Below are positions 15,709 to 26,050 of a DNA stretch of 64,000 nucleotides, piece after piece; within the stretch, counting starts at the first letter, position 1, and each line of letters starts with the position of its first letter. A model generated the notes under the pieces. It was not told where the DNA came from and did not search any database. It worked only from the letters and a program-made list of their open reading frames with translations. A program made the translations under genes and the position numbers. Source of the DNA: Oscillospiraceae bacterium (GTDB lineage Bacteria; Bacillota; Clostridia; Oscillospirales; Oscillospiraceae). The DNA lies in contig JAETQF010000002.1 of the NCBI GenBank assembly GCA_021770845.1, positions 1 through 64,000 of the forward strand. Direction: 5' to 3'.

Positions 15709-18216
15709 TTATTCCTCGCTTTCAGGTGCTTCCGATGTCTCCGCCGGCTCCTTCTCCGCCAAGGAGAGGGCGATCACCCGATCCCCCTCCTCCTTGAACC
15801 GCATGACGATGACGCCCTGAGTGGAGCGGCTCATGAGCCGGATCTCGTCCACATCCATGCGGATGATGGTGCCCGACTGGGTGACCAGCAGCAGATCCTC
15901 GCTGCCGTCCACCACCTTCACACCGGCCACCGGGCCGGTCTTGTCGGTGAGACCGTAATTCTTGATGCCGTGAGCCCCCCGTTTGGTGATCCGGTAGTCC
16001 TCCACCGGGGAGCGCTTGCCGTAGCCGTGCTCCGTGATGGTGAGCACCGCCTTCCCCGGCTTGGCCCGGGCGGCGGCCACCACGTAGTCGCCCTCCCGCA
16101 GGCGGATGCCGATGACGCCCATGGAGGTGCGGCCGGTGGTGCGGATCTCCTCCTCGGGGAAGCAGGCGGCCATGCCGTCGTGGGTGGCGATGAGCAGGTT
16201 CTGCTTGCCGTCCGTCTCCCGCACCTCGATGAGCTCGTCGCCCTCCTCCAGGGTGATCACCCGCAGGCCGTTGTTCCGCAGGTTCTTCAGCGCCGAGGCG
16301 TCCAGCCGCTTCACGGTGCCCCGCCGGGTAAACATGGTGAGGTAGCGGGGGTTCTCGCCCTCGCTGATGTCCCGGGTGTGGATCATGACGGCCACCTTCT
16401 CCCCCGCCTCCACCTGGAGGACGTTGACGATATTGGTGCCCTTGGCGGTGCGGCCCGCCTCCGGGATCTGATAGCCCTTCTTGCGGAACACCCGGCCCTT
16501 GTCGGTGAAGAACAGGATATAGTCGTGGGTGGAGGCGGTGAACACGGTGTTCACATAGTCCTCCTCCCGGGCGGTCATGCCCTTGCGGCCCACGCCCCCC
16601 TTGCCCTGGGCGGCGTACTCGCTGGCGGAGGTGCGCTTGATATAGCCGTTGGCCGTCATGGTAAAGACGGACTGCTCCTCCTCAATCAGATCCTCGATGT
16701 CGATGTCGTTTTCCGCAAAGCCGATCTCGGTCTTGCGCTCGTCGCCGTACTTGTCGCGGATCTCGATGAGCTCGTCCTTCAGCACGCCCCGGAGCTTGCC
16801 CTCGTCTTCCAGCAGGGAGTTGAAATAGGCGATCCGCTCCTCCAGCTCCTTGTACTCCGCTTCCAGCTTCTCCCGGTTCAGCCCCTGGAGGGCGATGAGC
16901 CGCATATCGCAAATGGCCTGGGCCTGTACGTCGTCCAGCCCGAACCGCTCCATCAGCCGCTCCTTGGCGTTGTCGTAGCTGGAGCGGATGATGCGGATGA
17001 CCTCGTCGATGTTGTCCTGGGCGATGAGCAGGCCCTCCAACAGGTGGGCCCGCTCCTGGGCCTTTTTCAGATCAAAGCGGGTGCGCCGGGTGAGCACCTC
17101 CTCCTGGAAGGCGATGTACTCGTCCAGGATCTGGCGCAGGGTGAGGATCCGGGGCTGCTTCTGGTTGTCCACCAGGGCCAGCAGGATCACGCCGAAGGTG
17201 ATCTGCATCTGGGTCTGGGCAAACAGCCGGTTCAGCGTCACCTGGGGGTTGGCGTCCTTCTTCAGCTCGATGACGATCCGCATCCCCTTTTTGCCGTCGG
17301 ACTCGTCCCGCAGGCCGGACACGCCCTCCAGGCGCTTGTCCTTCACCTGATCGGCGATGGCCTCCACCAGCCGGGACTTGTTCACCTGGTAGGGCAGCTC
17401 GGTGACGATGATCCGGGTGCGGCCCTGGCCGAACTCCTCCATCTCCGTCCGGGCCCTGACCTGGATCTTCCCCCGCCCGGTGGCGTAGGCCGCCCGGATG
17501 CCGGAGCGGCCCAGGATGATGCCCTTGGTGGGGAAATCCGGGCCCTTGATGTGCTCCATCAGGTCGTCCAGGGTGGCGTGCTCATTGTCCAGCACGCAGA
17601 TCACCGCGTTGATGACCTCCCGCAGGTTGTGGGGGGGGATGTTGGTGGTCATGCCCACGGCGATGCCGGAGGAGCCGTTCACCAGCAGGTTGGGGAAGCG
17701 GCTGGGCAGCACCCGGGGCTCTTTGAGGGACTCGTCGAAGTTGGGATCCCAGTCCACGGTGTCCTTGTCGATGTCCCGCAGCATCTCGTTGGCGATCTTG
17801 GACATACGGGCCTCGGTATAACGGTAGGCCGCGGGAGGATCGCCGTCCACGGAGCCGAAGTTGCCGTGGCCGTCCACCAGCATATAGCGCATGGAGAAGT
17901 CCTGGGCCAGCCGCACCAGGGCATCGTACACGGACTGGTCGCCGTGGGGGTGGTACTTGCCCAGCACCTCGCCCACGCAGGTGGCGGACTTCTTGAAGGG
18001 CTTGTCCGAGGTCAAGCCGGTGTCGTACATGGAGTACAAAATACGGCGGTGGACGGGCTTCAGGCCGTCCCGCACGTCGGGCAGGGCCCGGCCCTTGATC
18101 ACCGACATGGCGTACTCGATGTACGCGGTCTGCATCTCGTGCTCCAGGTTGATCTCCACAATCTTCTGGTTGGGATAGGAGATATCCCTGGTCATATATT
18201 CATCATTCTTTGCCAT
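15709..18216 (-). CDS. gyrA: DNA gyrase subunit A
   Basis: 835 residues. The N-terminal breakage-reunion domain contains the catalytic-Tyr region [11 protein letters not shown] and the quinolone pocket. The C-terminal beta-pinwheel carries a degenerate GyrA box QGKGGVG, supporting gyrase rather than topoisomerase IV. The position equivalent to E. coli Ser83 is Gln (HGDQSVYD) and Asp87 is kept. Start follows AGGAGG. It lies 18 bp after gyrB in the dnaN-to-gyrA gene string. Confidence 0.97.
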   Translation of the reverse strand: MAKNDEYMTRDISYPNQKIVEINLEHEMQTAYIEYAMSVIKGRALPDVRDGLKPVHRRILYSMYDTGLTSDKPFKKSATCVGEVLGKYHPHGDQSVYDALVRLAQDFSMRYMLVDGHGNFGSVDGDPPAAYRYTEARMSKIANEMLRDIDKDTVDWDPNFDESLKEPRVLPSRFPNLLVNGSSGIAVGMTTNIPPHNLREVINAVICVLDNEHATLDDLMEHIKGPDFPTKGIILGRSGIRAAYATGRGKIQVRARTEMEEFGQGRTRIIVTELPYQVNKSRLVEAIADQVKDKRLEGVSGLRDESDGKKGMRIVIELKKDANPQVTLNRLFAQTQMQITFGVILLALVDNQKQPRILTLRQILDEYIAFQEEVLTRRTRFDLKKAQERAHLLEGLLIAQDNIDEVIRIIRSSYDNAKERLMERFGLDDVQAQAICDMRLIALQGLNREKLEAEYKELEERIAYFNSLLEDEGKLRGVLKDELIEIRDKYGDERKTEIGFAENDIDIEDLIEEEQSVFTMTANGYIKRTSASEYAAQGKGGVGRKGMTAREEDYVNTVFTASTHDYILFFTDKGRVFRKKGYQIPEAGRTAKGTNIVNVLQVEAGEKVAVMIHTRDISEGENPRYLTMFTRRGTVKRLDASALKNLRNNGLRVITLEEGDELIEVRETDGKQNLLIATHDGMAACFPEEEIRTTGRTSMGVIGIRLREGDYVVAAARAKPGKAVLTITEHGYGKRSPVEDYRITKRGAHGIKNYGLTDKTGPVAGVKVVDGSEDLLLVTQSGTIIRMDVDEIRLMSRSTQGVIVMRFKEEGDRVIALSLAEKEPAETSEAPESEE

Positions 18217-18234
18217 GCTACAGGATCCTCCTGC

Positions 18235-20061
<1,827 letters not shown>

Positions 20062-20095
20062 CTAATTTGTGCTTCTTTTGGGTTTGGCCGCTCTA

Positions 20096-20518
20096 TCAGT
20101 CGGCTTCGCACCCATCATCGTCGTCAAAGTCCAGCTCGTCCCCGTCGTGATAGGACGGCCCGTCGTCCTGGCCCAGCAGCTCCGTGGCCCGCATCCGCCG
20201 GCGGTTCTTGGCCTCCTCCACGTTCCGGTGGATGAGCTCCTTCACCTCCCGGGGGTGCTTCACGTTTTTCAGATCCAGGTGGGGCATACTCTTATCCGAC
20301 GAATGGACGCACACCGTGCCCACCCCGAACATCCGCTGGCCCAGGGTCATAGTGAGCTCCAGATCCTGCACCCGGTAGAGCAGCACCTCGTCGGACTTCA
20401 GGTTCAGAAACCCGGTCTCGCAAAACAGCCGATCCTCGCTGAGGGCATAGCGGGTGAAGGACAAAGGCAGCCCCAGGCGGCGCTTGCGATCCCTCCACAG
20501 GTATTCGATGGACTCCAT
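20096..20518 (-). CDS. PH-like domain protein between remB and gyrB
   Basis: 140 residues. The first about 90 residues (FTRYALSEDRLFCETGFLNLKSDEVLLYRVQDLELTMTLGQRMFGVGTVCVHSSD) match the bacterial PH-like (DUF304/YdbS-type) pattern, but without membrane helices. The rest is a basic helix and a strongly acidic C-terminal tail. Its position in the remB-gyrB interval is unusual. AAGGAGG precedes the ATG. Function unknown. Confidence 0.75.
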   Translation of the reverse strand: MESIEYLWRDRKRRLGLPLSFTRYALSEDRLFCETGFLNLKSDEVLLYRVQDLELTMTLGQRMFGVGTVCVHSSDKSMPHLDLKNVKHPREVKELIHRNVEEAKNRRRMRATELLGQDDGPSYHDGDELDFDDDDGCEAD

Positions 20519-20545
20519 AGAAACAAGCCTCCTTTTTTCGTTTCC

Positions 20546-20809
20546 CTATACGGGCAAATTCCGCTCAGCCCGGGCGGACAGCGCCGCCGAAGACAGCGGG
20601 ACGAGATAGATCACGGGTGCTCCGTCCCTTCCGTCCGCCAGGACGAAGGAGCGGGGCAGATCCTCCCCCAGAGGAATCACCCTGCCCTTCCGCTCCGCCT
20701 GTTCCAGAAAGCGGCGGGTACGGAAAGACCATGTAGTATTATCCAGATCAAAGATACCGATCACATCCTGGTTTCGCACCATGACGTTTTGCCCTAAATG
20801 CAGATACAC
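20546..20809 (-). CDS. remB: RemB/DUF370 extracellular-matrix regulator-like protein
   Basis: 87 residues from a GTG at 20809, which follows AAAGGAG. The core YLHLGQNVMVRNQDVIGIFDLDNTT is the DUF370 signature. In Bacillus subtilis remB (yaaB) has the same place between recF and gyrB, which supports the call. Longer in-frame starts upstream lack a ribosome-binding site. Family members are proposed DNA-binding regulators of matrix genes; the role here is inferred. Confidence 0.85.
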   Translation of the reverse strand: MYLHLGQNVMVRNQDVIGIFDLDNTTWSFRTRRFLEQAERKGRVIPLGEDLPRSFVLADGRDGAPVIYLVPLSSAALSARAERNLPV

Positions 20810-20863
20810 CTGCAGGACTCCTTTCTGAGGGTTGCCGCCCTCGGGGGGCCCTGCCACCATCCC

Positions 20864-21973
20864 CTATGAGGAGATGAGCGTCCCGTCCTTGACCCGGAAG
20901 GCCCTACCCTCCCGAAGCCGGGTGAGCTTTTCCTCCTCACAGCAGGTGATGAACACCTGCCCGGAGGTGATCCGGTTGAGCACGAACTCCTGACGCCGGG
21001 AATCCAGCTCGCTGAGCACGTCGTCCAGCAGGAGGACGGGCCATTCCCCGCCGTCCGCGTGAAAGATCTCCCGGGCCGCCAGCTTCAGGGCCAGCGCCGC
21101 CGTCCTGGTCTGGCCCTGGGAGGCGTAGCTTTTGGCCGGGGCGCCGTCGATCTCCACCGCCAGCTCGTCCTTGTGGGGGCCGGACAGGCAGGAGCGGGAC
21201 TCGATCTCCGCCCGCCGGTGGGCCTCCTGATGGGCCAGCAGCTGGGGCAAAAGGGCCTTGGGCGCTGCCTCCGGGTCGGTAACGGTGGACACCGTCTCAT
21301 ACCGCAGCTCCAGCCTCTCCCGCCCCCCGGAGCAGTCCCGGTGAATCTCCGGGGCGGCGTCCTGAAGGCGGCGGATGAAGTGGGCCCGGTAGTGGATGAG
21401 GATCGCCCCGCACTGGGCCATCCGCAGGGAGAAGTCGTCCAGCGTATCCAGCAGGGCGGGGTGCTCCTCTGCGTCCTTCAAAATCCGGGTCTTATGCTGG
21501 TACAGCCGCTTGTACTCCGCCAGGGCCTGGGCGTACCGGGGCCGGAGCTGGCAGATGCAGCCGTCCAAAAACCGCCGCCGGGCCTCCGCCCCCTCCCGGA
21601 TCAGGTACAGATCCTCCGGGCAGAACAGCACCGTCCGCAGCAGGCCGGACAGCTCCCCCGCCGTCTTCAGCCGCACTCCGTTGCACCGCAGCTGCCGCCG
21701 CTGGCCCCGGCGGAGATCCGCCTCCAGCGCCAGCTGCCGCCCCCGGCTGGTGATCCCGGCCTTGATAAAGGCGTGATCCACCCCGTGGCGGATCAGCTCC
21801 CGGTCAAACCGGGCCCGGTGGGAGGAGGCAGAGGACAGGTAGGCCACCGCCTCCAGCAGGTTGGTCTTGCCCTGGGCGTTTTCCCCGGCGATGACATTCA
21901 CCCCGGGGTGGAAGTCCGCCTCCCCGTGGACATAGTTCCGGAAAAAGTCCAGGCTGATCCGATCGACGGTCAT
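20864..21973 (-). CDS. recF: DNA replication and repair protein RecF
   Basis: 369 residues from the ATG at 21973. Walker [15 protein letters not shown], the ABC-like signature around [15 protein letters not shown] and Walker [12 protein letters not shown] are present. RecF loads RecA at gaps with RecO and RecR. The start overlaps the yaaA stop by 4 bp, giving translational coupling. The stop is followed after about 55 bp by remB. Confidence 0.95.
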   Translation of the reverse strand: MTVDRISLDFFRNYVHGEADFHPGVNVIAGENAQGKTNLLEAVAYLSSASSHRARFDRELIRHGVDHAFIKAGITSRGRQLALEADLRRGQRRQLRCNGVRLKTAGELSGLLRTVLFCPEDLYLIREGAEARRRFLDGCICQLRPRYAQALAEYKRLYQHKTRILKDAEEHPALLDTLDDFSLRMAQCGAILIHYRAHFIRRLQDAAPEIHRDCSGGRERLELRYETVSTVTDPEAAPKALLPQLLAHQEAHRRAEIESRSCLSGPHKDELAVEIDGAPAKSYASQGQTRTAALALKLAAREIFHADGGEWPVLLLDDVLSELDSRRQEFVLNRITSGQVFITCCEEEKLTRLREGRAFRVKDGTLISS

Positions 21974-22182
21974 TCCACCACAAACCGGCGGCCGTCCAGC
22001 TCCGCCCAATCCCCGGGGCACAGCTTCTTGCCCCGCATGGTGCAAACCTGGCCGTTGACCTTGACCTCGCCCTCCTGTATGAGCACCTTGGCCTCCCCGC
22101 CGGTCTCCACCGCCCCGGCGAATTTCAGCAGATCCTGGAGCTTAATAAATGGGGTCTCGATTTTGACGCGCTCCTCACCCAT
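21970..22182 (-). CDS. yaaA: S4-domain RNA-binding protein YaaA/RlbA-like
   Basis: 70 residues from the ATG at 22182, preceded by AAGGAG. The S4 fold is visible in [32 protein letters not shown]. This small gene lies between dnaN and recF in most Firmicutes. An upstream ATG in frame would translate the type A hairpin repeat and is rejected. Confidence 0.9.
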   Translation of the reverse strand: MGEERVKIETPFIKLQDLLKFAGAVETGGEAKVLIQEGEVKVNGQVCTMRGKKLCPGDWAELDGRRFVVE

Positions 22183-22206
22183 ATTGATCTCCTTCATTTC
22201 ACGCAT

Positions 22207-22283
22207 TGTAGGGGAGGGGCTTGCCCCTCCCGCCTTGGCGGTGTGCTCTCTGTTCCCCGGGAGGGGCAAGCCCCTCCCCTACA
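22207..22283. repeat. Type A hairpin repeat, copy 2 (loop subfamily 1)
   Basis: Same inverted arms as 8746-8821 and nearly the same loop (GTGCTCTCTGTTCC). It lies between dnaN and yaaA inside the apparent operon, so its transcript would fold into a long GC hairpin. Confidence 0.9.
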
Positions 22284-22290
22284 TGGTCGT

Positions 22291-22322
22291 GCGGTGGACG
22301 TGTGCCACCGGCACACACCGCC
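22291..22322. repeat. Short GC repeat abutting the dnaN stop
   Basis: A 32-bp sequence beginning GCGGTGGACG and ending CACACACCGCC touches the dnaN stop codon. A closely similar 32-mer occurs at 25891-25922 on the other side of dnaA, and a more diverged one at about 52-90. Confidence 0.6.
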
Positions 22323-23440
22323 TATTCTCCTGCCCTCAATCTCACAGGCAGCACCATATACAGGAAGGTGTCCTCCGCGCCCTCCGGGGGCAGCACCAGG
22401 CAGGGGGAGGTGGGAGTGTTCAGCTCCAGCCGTACCCGCTGGGCGGGGGCCGCCTTCACCGCGTCCATGAGAAACCGGTTGTTAAAGCCGATCTCCAGCC
22501 CCTTGCCGTCCCCGGAGATGGGGCAGCGGTCAAAGGCGGAGCCGATGGCGGTCTTGGAGGTGATGGACAGGGATCCGTCCTCAAACTTGCAGCGTAGCGG
22601 GCTTTTCAGCTTGTCGTTGATGATCAGGGACGCCCGGTCGATGGAGCGCTGAAGGTCGGCGGTGTCCGCCTCCAGGACAATGGAGTTGTTACGGGGGATG
22701 GTCTGCCGATAGTTGAGGAACTCCCCCTCCAGCCGGCGGGCCACCAGCAGGGTGCCGCCCATCTCAAAGGTGACGTGCCGATCCCCCTGGGTGATGGTCG
22801 CTGGCTCGTCGCTGTCGGCGCAGATCTTCTCCACCTCGCTGAGGGCCGCCCCGGGCACCACGAAGGACAGGGCCTCCGCCCCCTCCTGGGCCAGCTTGCC
22901 CCGGCGAAGGGCCAGCCGGTAGCCGTCCACCGCCACCATGGTGAGGCTGTCCCCCTCCGTCTCAAACAGGGCCCCGGTGTGGATGGGCCGGCTCTCGTTG
23001 TCGCTGACGGCAAAAATGGTCTGTGAGATCATAGAGCGCAGCTCCCCCTGGACAATGGTCAGCCCCGTTCCCTCGCTGACGGAGGGAAGCTCCGGGAAAT
23101 CCTCATCGCTGCTGCCCTTGATATCAAAGGAGGTGGGCCCGCACTGGATATGGACGGACAGATCCGCCCCGGCGGACAGGGACACCGCGTCGTCCGGCAT
23201 CCGCCGCAGGATCTCCCCCAGCAGCCGGGCGGACAGCACGATGGCCCCGGGCTCGGTTACGGCGGCCTCCACCCGGGTGATAATCCCCGTCTCCAGGTTA
23301 TAGCCGCTGATCCGCAGGCCGTTTCCCTCCGCCTCCAGCAGCACGCCCTCCAGAGCCTGAATGGTGCTCTTAGCGGCCACCACCCGGCCGGCGGTGGTAA
23401 CGGCGGTTTGCAGGATCGCTTTTTCACAGGAAAATTTCAT
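22322..23440 (-). CDS. dnaN: DNA polymerase III beta subunit (sliding clamp)
   Basis: 372 residues, normal length, with three clamp domains. MKFSCEKAILQTAV starts the first, and the C terminus ends EDTFLYMVLPVRL, the usual M-P-x-R/R-type ending of clamps. The ATG at 23440 follows AAAGGA. In Bacillus dnaN is about 190 bp from dnaA. Here the gap is 990 bp and contains repeats and DnaA-box-like sites. Confidence 0.96.
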   Translation of the reverse strand: MKFSCEKAILQTAVTTAGRVVAAKSTIQALEGVLLEAEGNGLRISGYNLETGIITRVEAAVTEPGAIVLSARLLGEILRRMPDDAVSLSAGADLSVHIQCGPTSFDIKGSSDEDFPELPSVSEGTGLTIVQGELRSMISQTIFAVSDNESRPIHTGALFETEGDSLTMVAVDGYRLALRRGKLAQEGAEALSFVVPGAALSEVEKICADSDEPATITQGDRHVTFEMGGTLLVARRLEGEFLNYRQTIPRNNSIVLEADTADLQRSIDRASLIINDKLKSPLRCKFEDGSLSITSKTAIGSAFDRCPISGDGKGLEIGFNNRFLMDAVKAAPAQRVRLELNTPTSPCLVLPPEGAEDTFLYMVLPVRLRAGE

Positions 23441-23518
23441 AGGAAGCATCCTTTCTCCCCCCTCCGCAGGAGAGGGAGGGATTAAAATTTCGTAGTAGTC
23501 CGTAGGGGCTGCGGAGCC

Positions 23519-23664
23519 TGTGGAAAACTCCGCAACCCTATGCGTACCAGGGACTTTGCCCTCCACAGCGGGATCCGCAAAGCTTCCACAGCCTGTACTG
23601 GTTGAAAGTGGGTGGAGAAAGGCTCCACAGCCTTCCACAGCACAGGTCACAAAATTGTGGAAAA
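23519..23664. other. oriC: Candidate origin: cluster of DnaA-box-like sites between dnaN and dnaA
   Basis: TTTTCCACA occurs in reverse orientation at 23519-23527 and 23656-23664. Weaker forms ending in TCCACA are at 23559-23567, 23582-23590, 23621-23629 and 23631-23639. None is a perfect TTATCCACA. The location next to dnaN fits the downstream half of a Bacillus-like bipartite origin. A short AT-rich stretch sits at about 23481-23492. Confidence 0.6.
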
Positions 23665-23720
23665 GGGGGGATCCCCTTTTTCCGATTTTCCCCTTGTCCC
23701 AGGGGGAGGAGTGGCAGGGT

Positions 23721-24400
23721 GCGCCCTGCCGGGGGCGTTCCTTTCTGCTCGTGCAGAAAGGAACCGAAAGACACGCTTAGGGGGTGGCCACCGGTTCGAC
23801 TCCGGGCCGAAGGGCGGCCCTCCGCTCACAGGATGGCCATGGTGCTTCACGGGTGCTTATTGGGTGCGCTGTTTGGGGCGGGGCGGTTAGCCTGAGAGGC
23901 TTAGGCGCTGTAAAGAGAACCCGGGCTTGTCCGTGTCGCAGAAACGCAGGCCCGGTGTGGGCCGGAAAAAGAAGTGGAACCCATTCGTAACCCGCAATAG
24001 CCGGTCACTCCCCCACAACCTGAAATCGACGGTGCACCTCCCACCGCCCCGAAACATCCACCGCACCACCCAGGCGCCAACCGAGGGAACCACCCAGGGC
24101 CAGTCCCCACACACGGGCGGCAGCACTAATGGGAAGCCCACCAGTCCAGCCCCGCGCGCCGGTCACTTCCCACCCCGTAAAATCGGCGTGCCCTTGACCT
24201 TAACGGGGGTTCTTAGGGGGTGGCCAACCTGTGAGCGCAGGGCCGCCCTCTGGCCCGGAGTCGAACCGGTGGCCACCCCCTAAGCGCGCTCTTTGGTTAC
24301 TTTCTCTCGCGCGAGAGAAAGTAATGCCCCCCGCAGGGGCGCCCCCCGGGGGCACCCGGGCAAGGTCAAGCAGGGACTCCCCCTGCCGCCCTCCCCGTTG
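23721..24400. repeat. Copy A of the composite intergenic repeat, inside the dnaN-dnaA gap
   Basis: Modules in order: hairpin block 23721-23778; 73-bp-type unit 23776-23839; block 23848-24000; one about 158-bp unit from 24000; an inverted 73-bp unit 24212-24284; and a block with a 28-bp perfect palindrome at 24297-24324. The same order of modules recurs at 43704-44650. Open frames across it are repeat-derived, and I do not call genes here. Confidence 0.85.
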
Positions 24401-24430
24401 GCCGGGGGTTCAGATAAGGGGGCTGCCCCC

Positions 24431-25753
24431 TTAATAAGCCGAATTTACCGCATTGGTGATGTCTCGGATGATTTCGGACAGCTCCGGCTGGGTTTTCATC
24501 ATCTTCTCCACCCGGTTGATGGAGTTGAGCACCGTGGTGTGGTGCCGCCCGCCGAACTGCTGGCCAATCTCCGACAGAGACAGCTGGGTCATCTCCCGGA
24601 TGATATACATGGCCACGTTCCGGGCCGTGCTGATCTCCTTGTTCTGGCTCTGGCCCCGGAGGGCGGCCCCGTCCAGCTCGTAGAACCGGGCCACCTCCTG
24701 GATGATGGTGTCCGCCGAGGGGAGAAAGTTCTCCTTGGCCCGGAGAATGTCCCGCACCGCCCGCACGGTGGTCTCCACGTCCACCTGGGCCCCCATCAGC
24801 TCCTGGAAGGCCATGATCTTGTTGACTACGCCCTCGATCTGCCGCACGTTGGAGGTGATGTTCTCCGCCACGTAGGACAGCACCGGGTCGGGCAGGGAGA
24901 TGCCCCGCTCCAGGGCCTTGTTCTTCAGCAGGGCCACCCGGGTCTCATAGTCCGGGGGCTGGATGTCGGCGGGCAGGCCCTGCTCGAACCGGGTTCTCAG
25001 CCGCTGCTCCAGCCGGAGCATCTCGTGAGGAGGCCGGTCGGAGGTGAACACAATCTGTTTCTTCTGCTCGTACAGGGTGTTAAAGGTGTGGAACAGCTCC
25101 TCCTCGCTGGAGTCCTTGCCGGCGATGAACTGCACGTCGTCCATGAGGAACAGATCCACGTTCCGGTACTTGTCCCGGAAGCCCTGCATATCAATGCCCC
25201 GGCGCAGGCTGCTGATGAGCTCGTTGACAAAGTCCTCGCTCTGAACATACAGGATCCGGAAGCCCGGATGGTCGTGCCGCACCTGATTGGCGATGGCGTG
25301 GAGCAGATGGGTCTTGCCCAGCCCCGACTGGCCATAGATGAACAGAGGGTTATAGATCCCCCCGGGCTCGTCCGCCACCTTCTTGGCGGCGGTGTAGGCA
25401 AACCGGTTGGTGGAGCCCACCACGAACCGCTCAAAGGTGTACCGCTCCGCGCCCTCCCCGCCGATAGGGGCGGGGGCGGCCTCCTGGGCCAGATAGGAGT
25501 CCCGCTCCTCGGGGAGCAGCAGGGCCACGTCCACGTCGAAGGAGAACAGCTCCCGGAGGGCCTGCTCCAGGTTGGCCTGAAACCGGCTGCGGATAATGTT
25601 CCGCTTGAAGTCGGTGGGGACGCACAGCACCAGCCGGGTGTCCTCCAGGGCCACCGCCTCCATGTCGCCGAACCAGGTTTCAATGGCCACGGCGGTCATT
25701 GTCCCCTCCATCAGGCTCTTTACTTTTTCCCAGACGTCGGCGGCAGATTTCAT
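24431..25753 (-). CDS. dnaA: Chromosomal replication initiator DnaA
   Basis: 440 residues. Domain I is at the N terminus. The AAA+ domain has Walker A GQSGLGKTH and Walker B LFLMDDVQF, with sensor 2 region TRFEQGL upstream of the lid. The C-terminal HTH reads FGGRHHTTVLNS, where most DnaA proteins have GGRDHTTV; the Asp is His404 here (codon 24542-24544). AGGAGG precedes the ATG. A promoter with an adjacent TTTTCCACA box lies upstream, consistent with autoregulation. Confidence 0.97.
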   Translation of the reverse strand: MKSAADVWEKVKSLMEGTMTAVAIETWFGDMEAVALEDTRLVLCVPTDFKRNIIRSRFQANLEQALRELFSFDVDVALLLPEERDSYLAQEAAPAPIGGEGAERYTFERFVVGSTNRFAYTAAKKVADEPGGIYNPLFIYGQSGLGKTHLLHAIANQVRHDHPGFRILYVQSEDFVNELISSLRRGIDMQGFRDKYRNVDLFLMDDVQFIAGKDSSEEELFHTFNTLYEQKKQIVFTSDRPPHEMLRLEQRLRTRFEQGLPADIQPPDYETRVALLKNKALERGISLPDPVLSYVAENITSNVRQIEGVVNKIMAFQELMGAQVDVETTVRAVRDILRAKENFLPSADTIIQEVARFYELDGAALRGQSQNKEISTARNVAMYIIREMTQLSLSEIGQQFGGRHHTTVLNSINRVEKMMKTQPELSEIIRDITNAVNSAY

Positions 25754-25793
25754 GGGCGGGGCCTCCTCAAAAACATAGCGTATGAACTAACCT

Positions 25794-25822
25794 ATTATAT
25801 CAGAAAGAGGCGTATGACACAA
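25794..25822 (-). promoter_or_regulatory. Promoter of dnaA
   Basis: On the minus strand TTGTGT (25822-25817) and TATAAT (25799-25794) have 17 bp spacing. A DnaA-box-like TTTTCCACA (25827-25835) lies directly upstream. Confidence 0.75.
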
Positions 25823-25826
25823 GCCA

Positions 25827-25835
25827 TTTTCCACA
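25827..25835 (+). promoter_or_regulatory. DnaA-box-like site upstream of dnaA
   Basis: TTTTCCACA matches TTATCCACA at 8 of 9 positions. It is followed by an AT-rich stretch (25836-25855) that could be an unwinding element or simply promoter-upstream DNA. Confidence 0.6.
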
Positions 25836-25852
25836 ATTCTTTTTTAATAATG

Positions 25853-25985
25853 TAGGGGAGGGGCAAGGGTCTCGCCTTCAGCTGGGTCTTGCGGTGGACG
25901 AGCGCCGCCGGTACACACCGCCCCCATCGGCCCGCCTCATGAGGAACCGCGGGACGGTGAGGACACCGTCCCCTACGCAAAACCA
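25853..25985. repeat. Hybrid of type A hairpin arms and the short GC repeat
   Basis: It starts TGTAGGGGAGGGGCAAGGG and ends CCGTCCCCTACG, with the 32-bp GCGGTGGACG repeat at 25891-25922 between. It looks like a rearranged member of the type A family. No gene fits in this stretch between dnaA and hemZ. Confidence 0.55.
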
Positions 25986-25999
25986 TGGCAGGGCGGCGG

Positions 26000-26041
26000 A
26001 AAAGGGGCGGTTCCGGCAAATCTCCCGGAACCGCCCCTTTT
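26000..26041 (-). terminator. Terminator after hemZ
   Basis: A 17-bp perfect inverted repeat (AAAAGGGGCGGTTCCGG and its complement) with an 8-bp loop ends in TTTT and lies 9 bp past the hemZ stop. Confidence 0.85.
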
Positions 26042-26050
26042 CAAACCTGT

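Noticed and set aside
23791-23805. A tRNA gene, because of the perfect T-arm-like CCGGTTCGACTCCGG
   Set aside because: No acceptor, D or anticodon arms can be drawn around it; reported only as a possible remnant.
23887-24283. Open frames on both strands in composite repeat copy A, with counterparts in copy B
   Set aside because: They follow the repeat units, occur on both strands, lack ribosome-binding sites and have repetitive Pro/Gly-rich products. Treated as repeat-derived, not genes.
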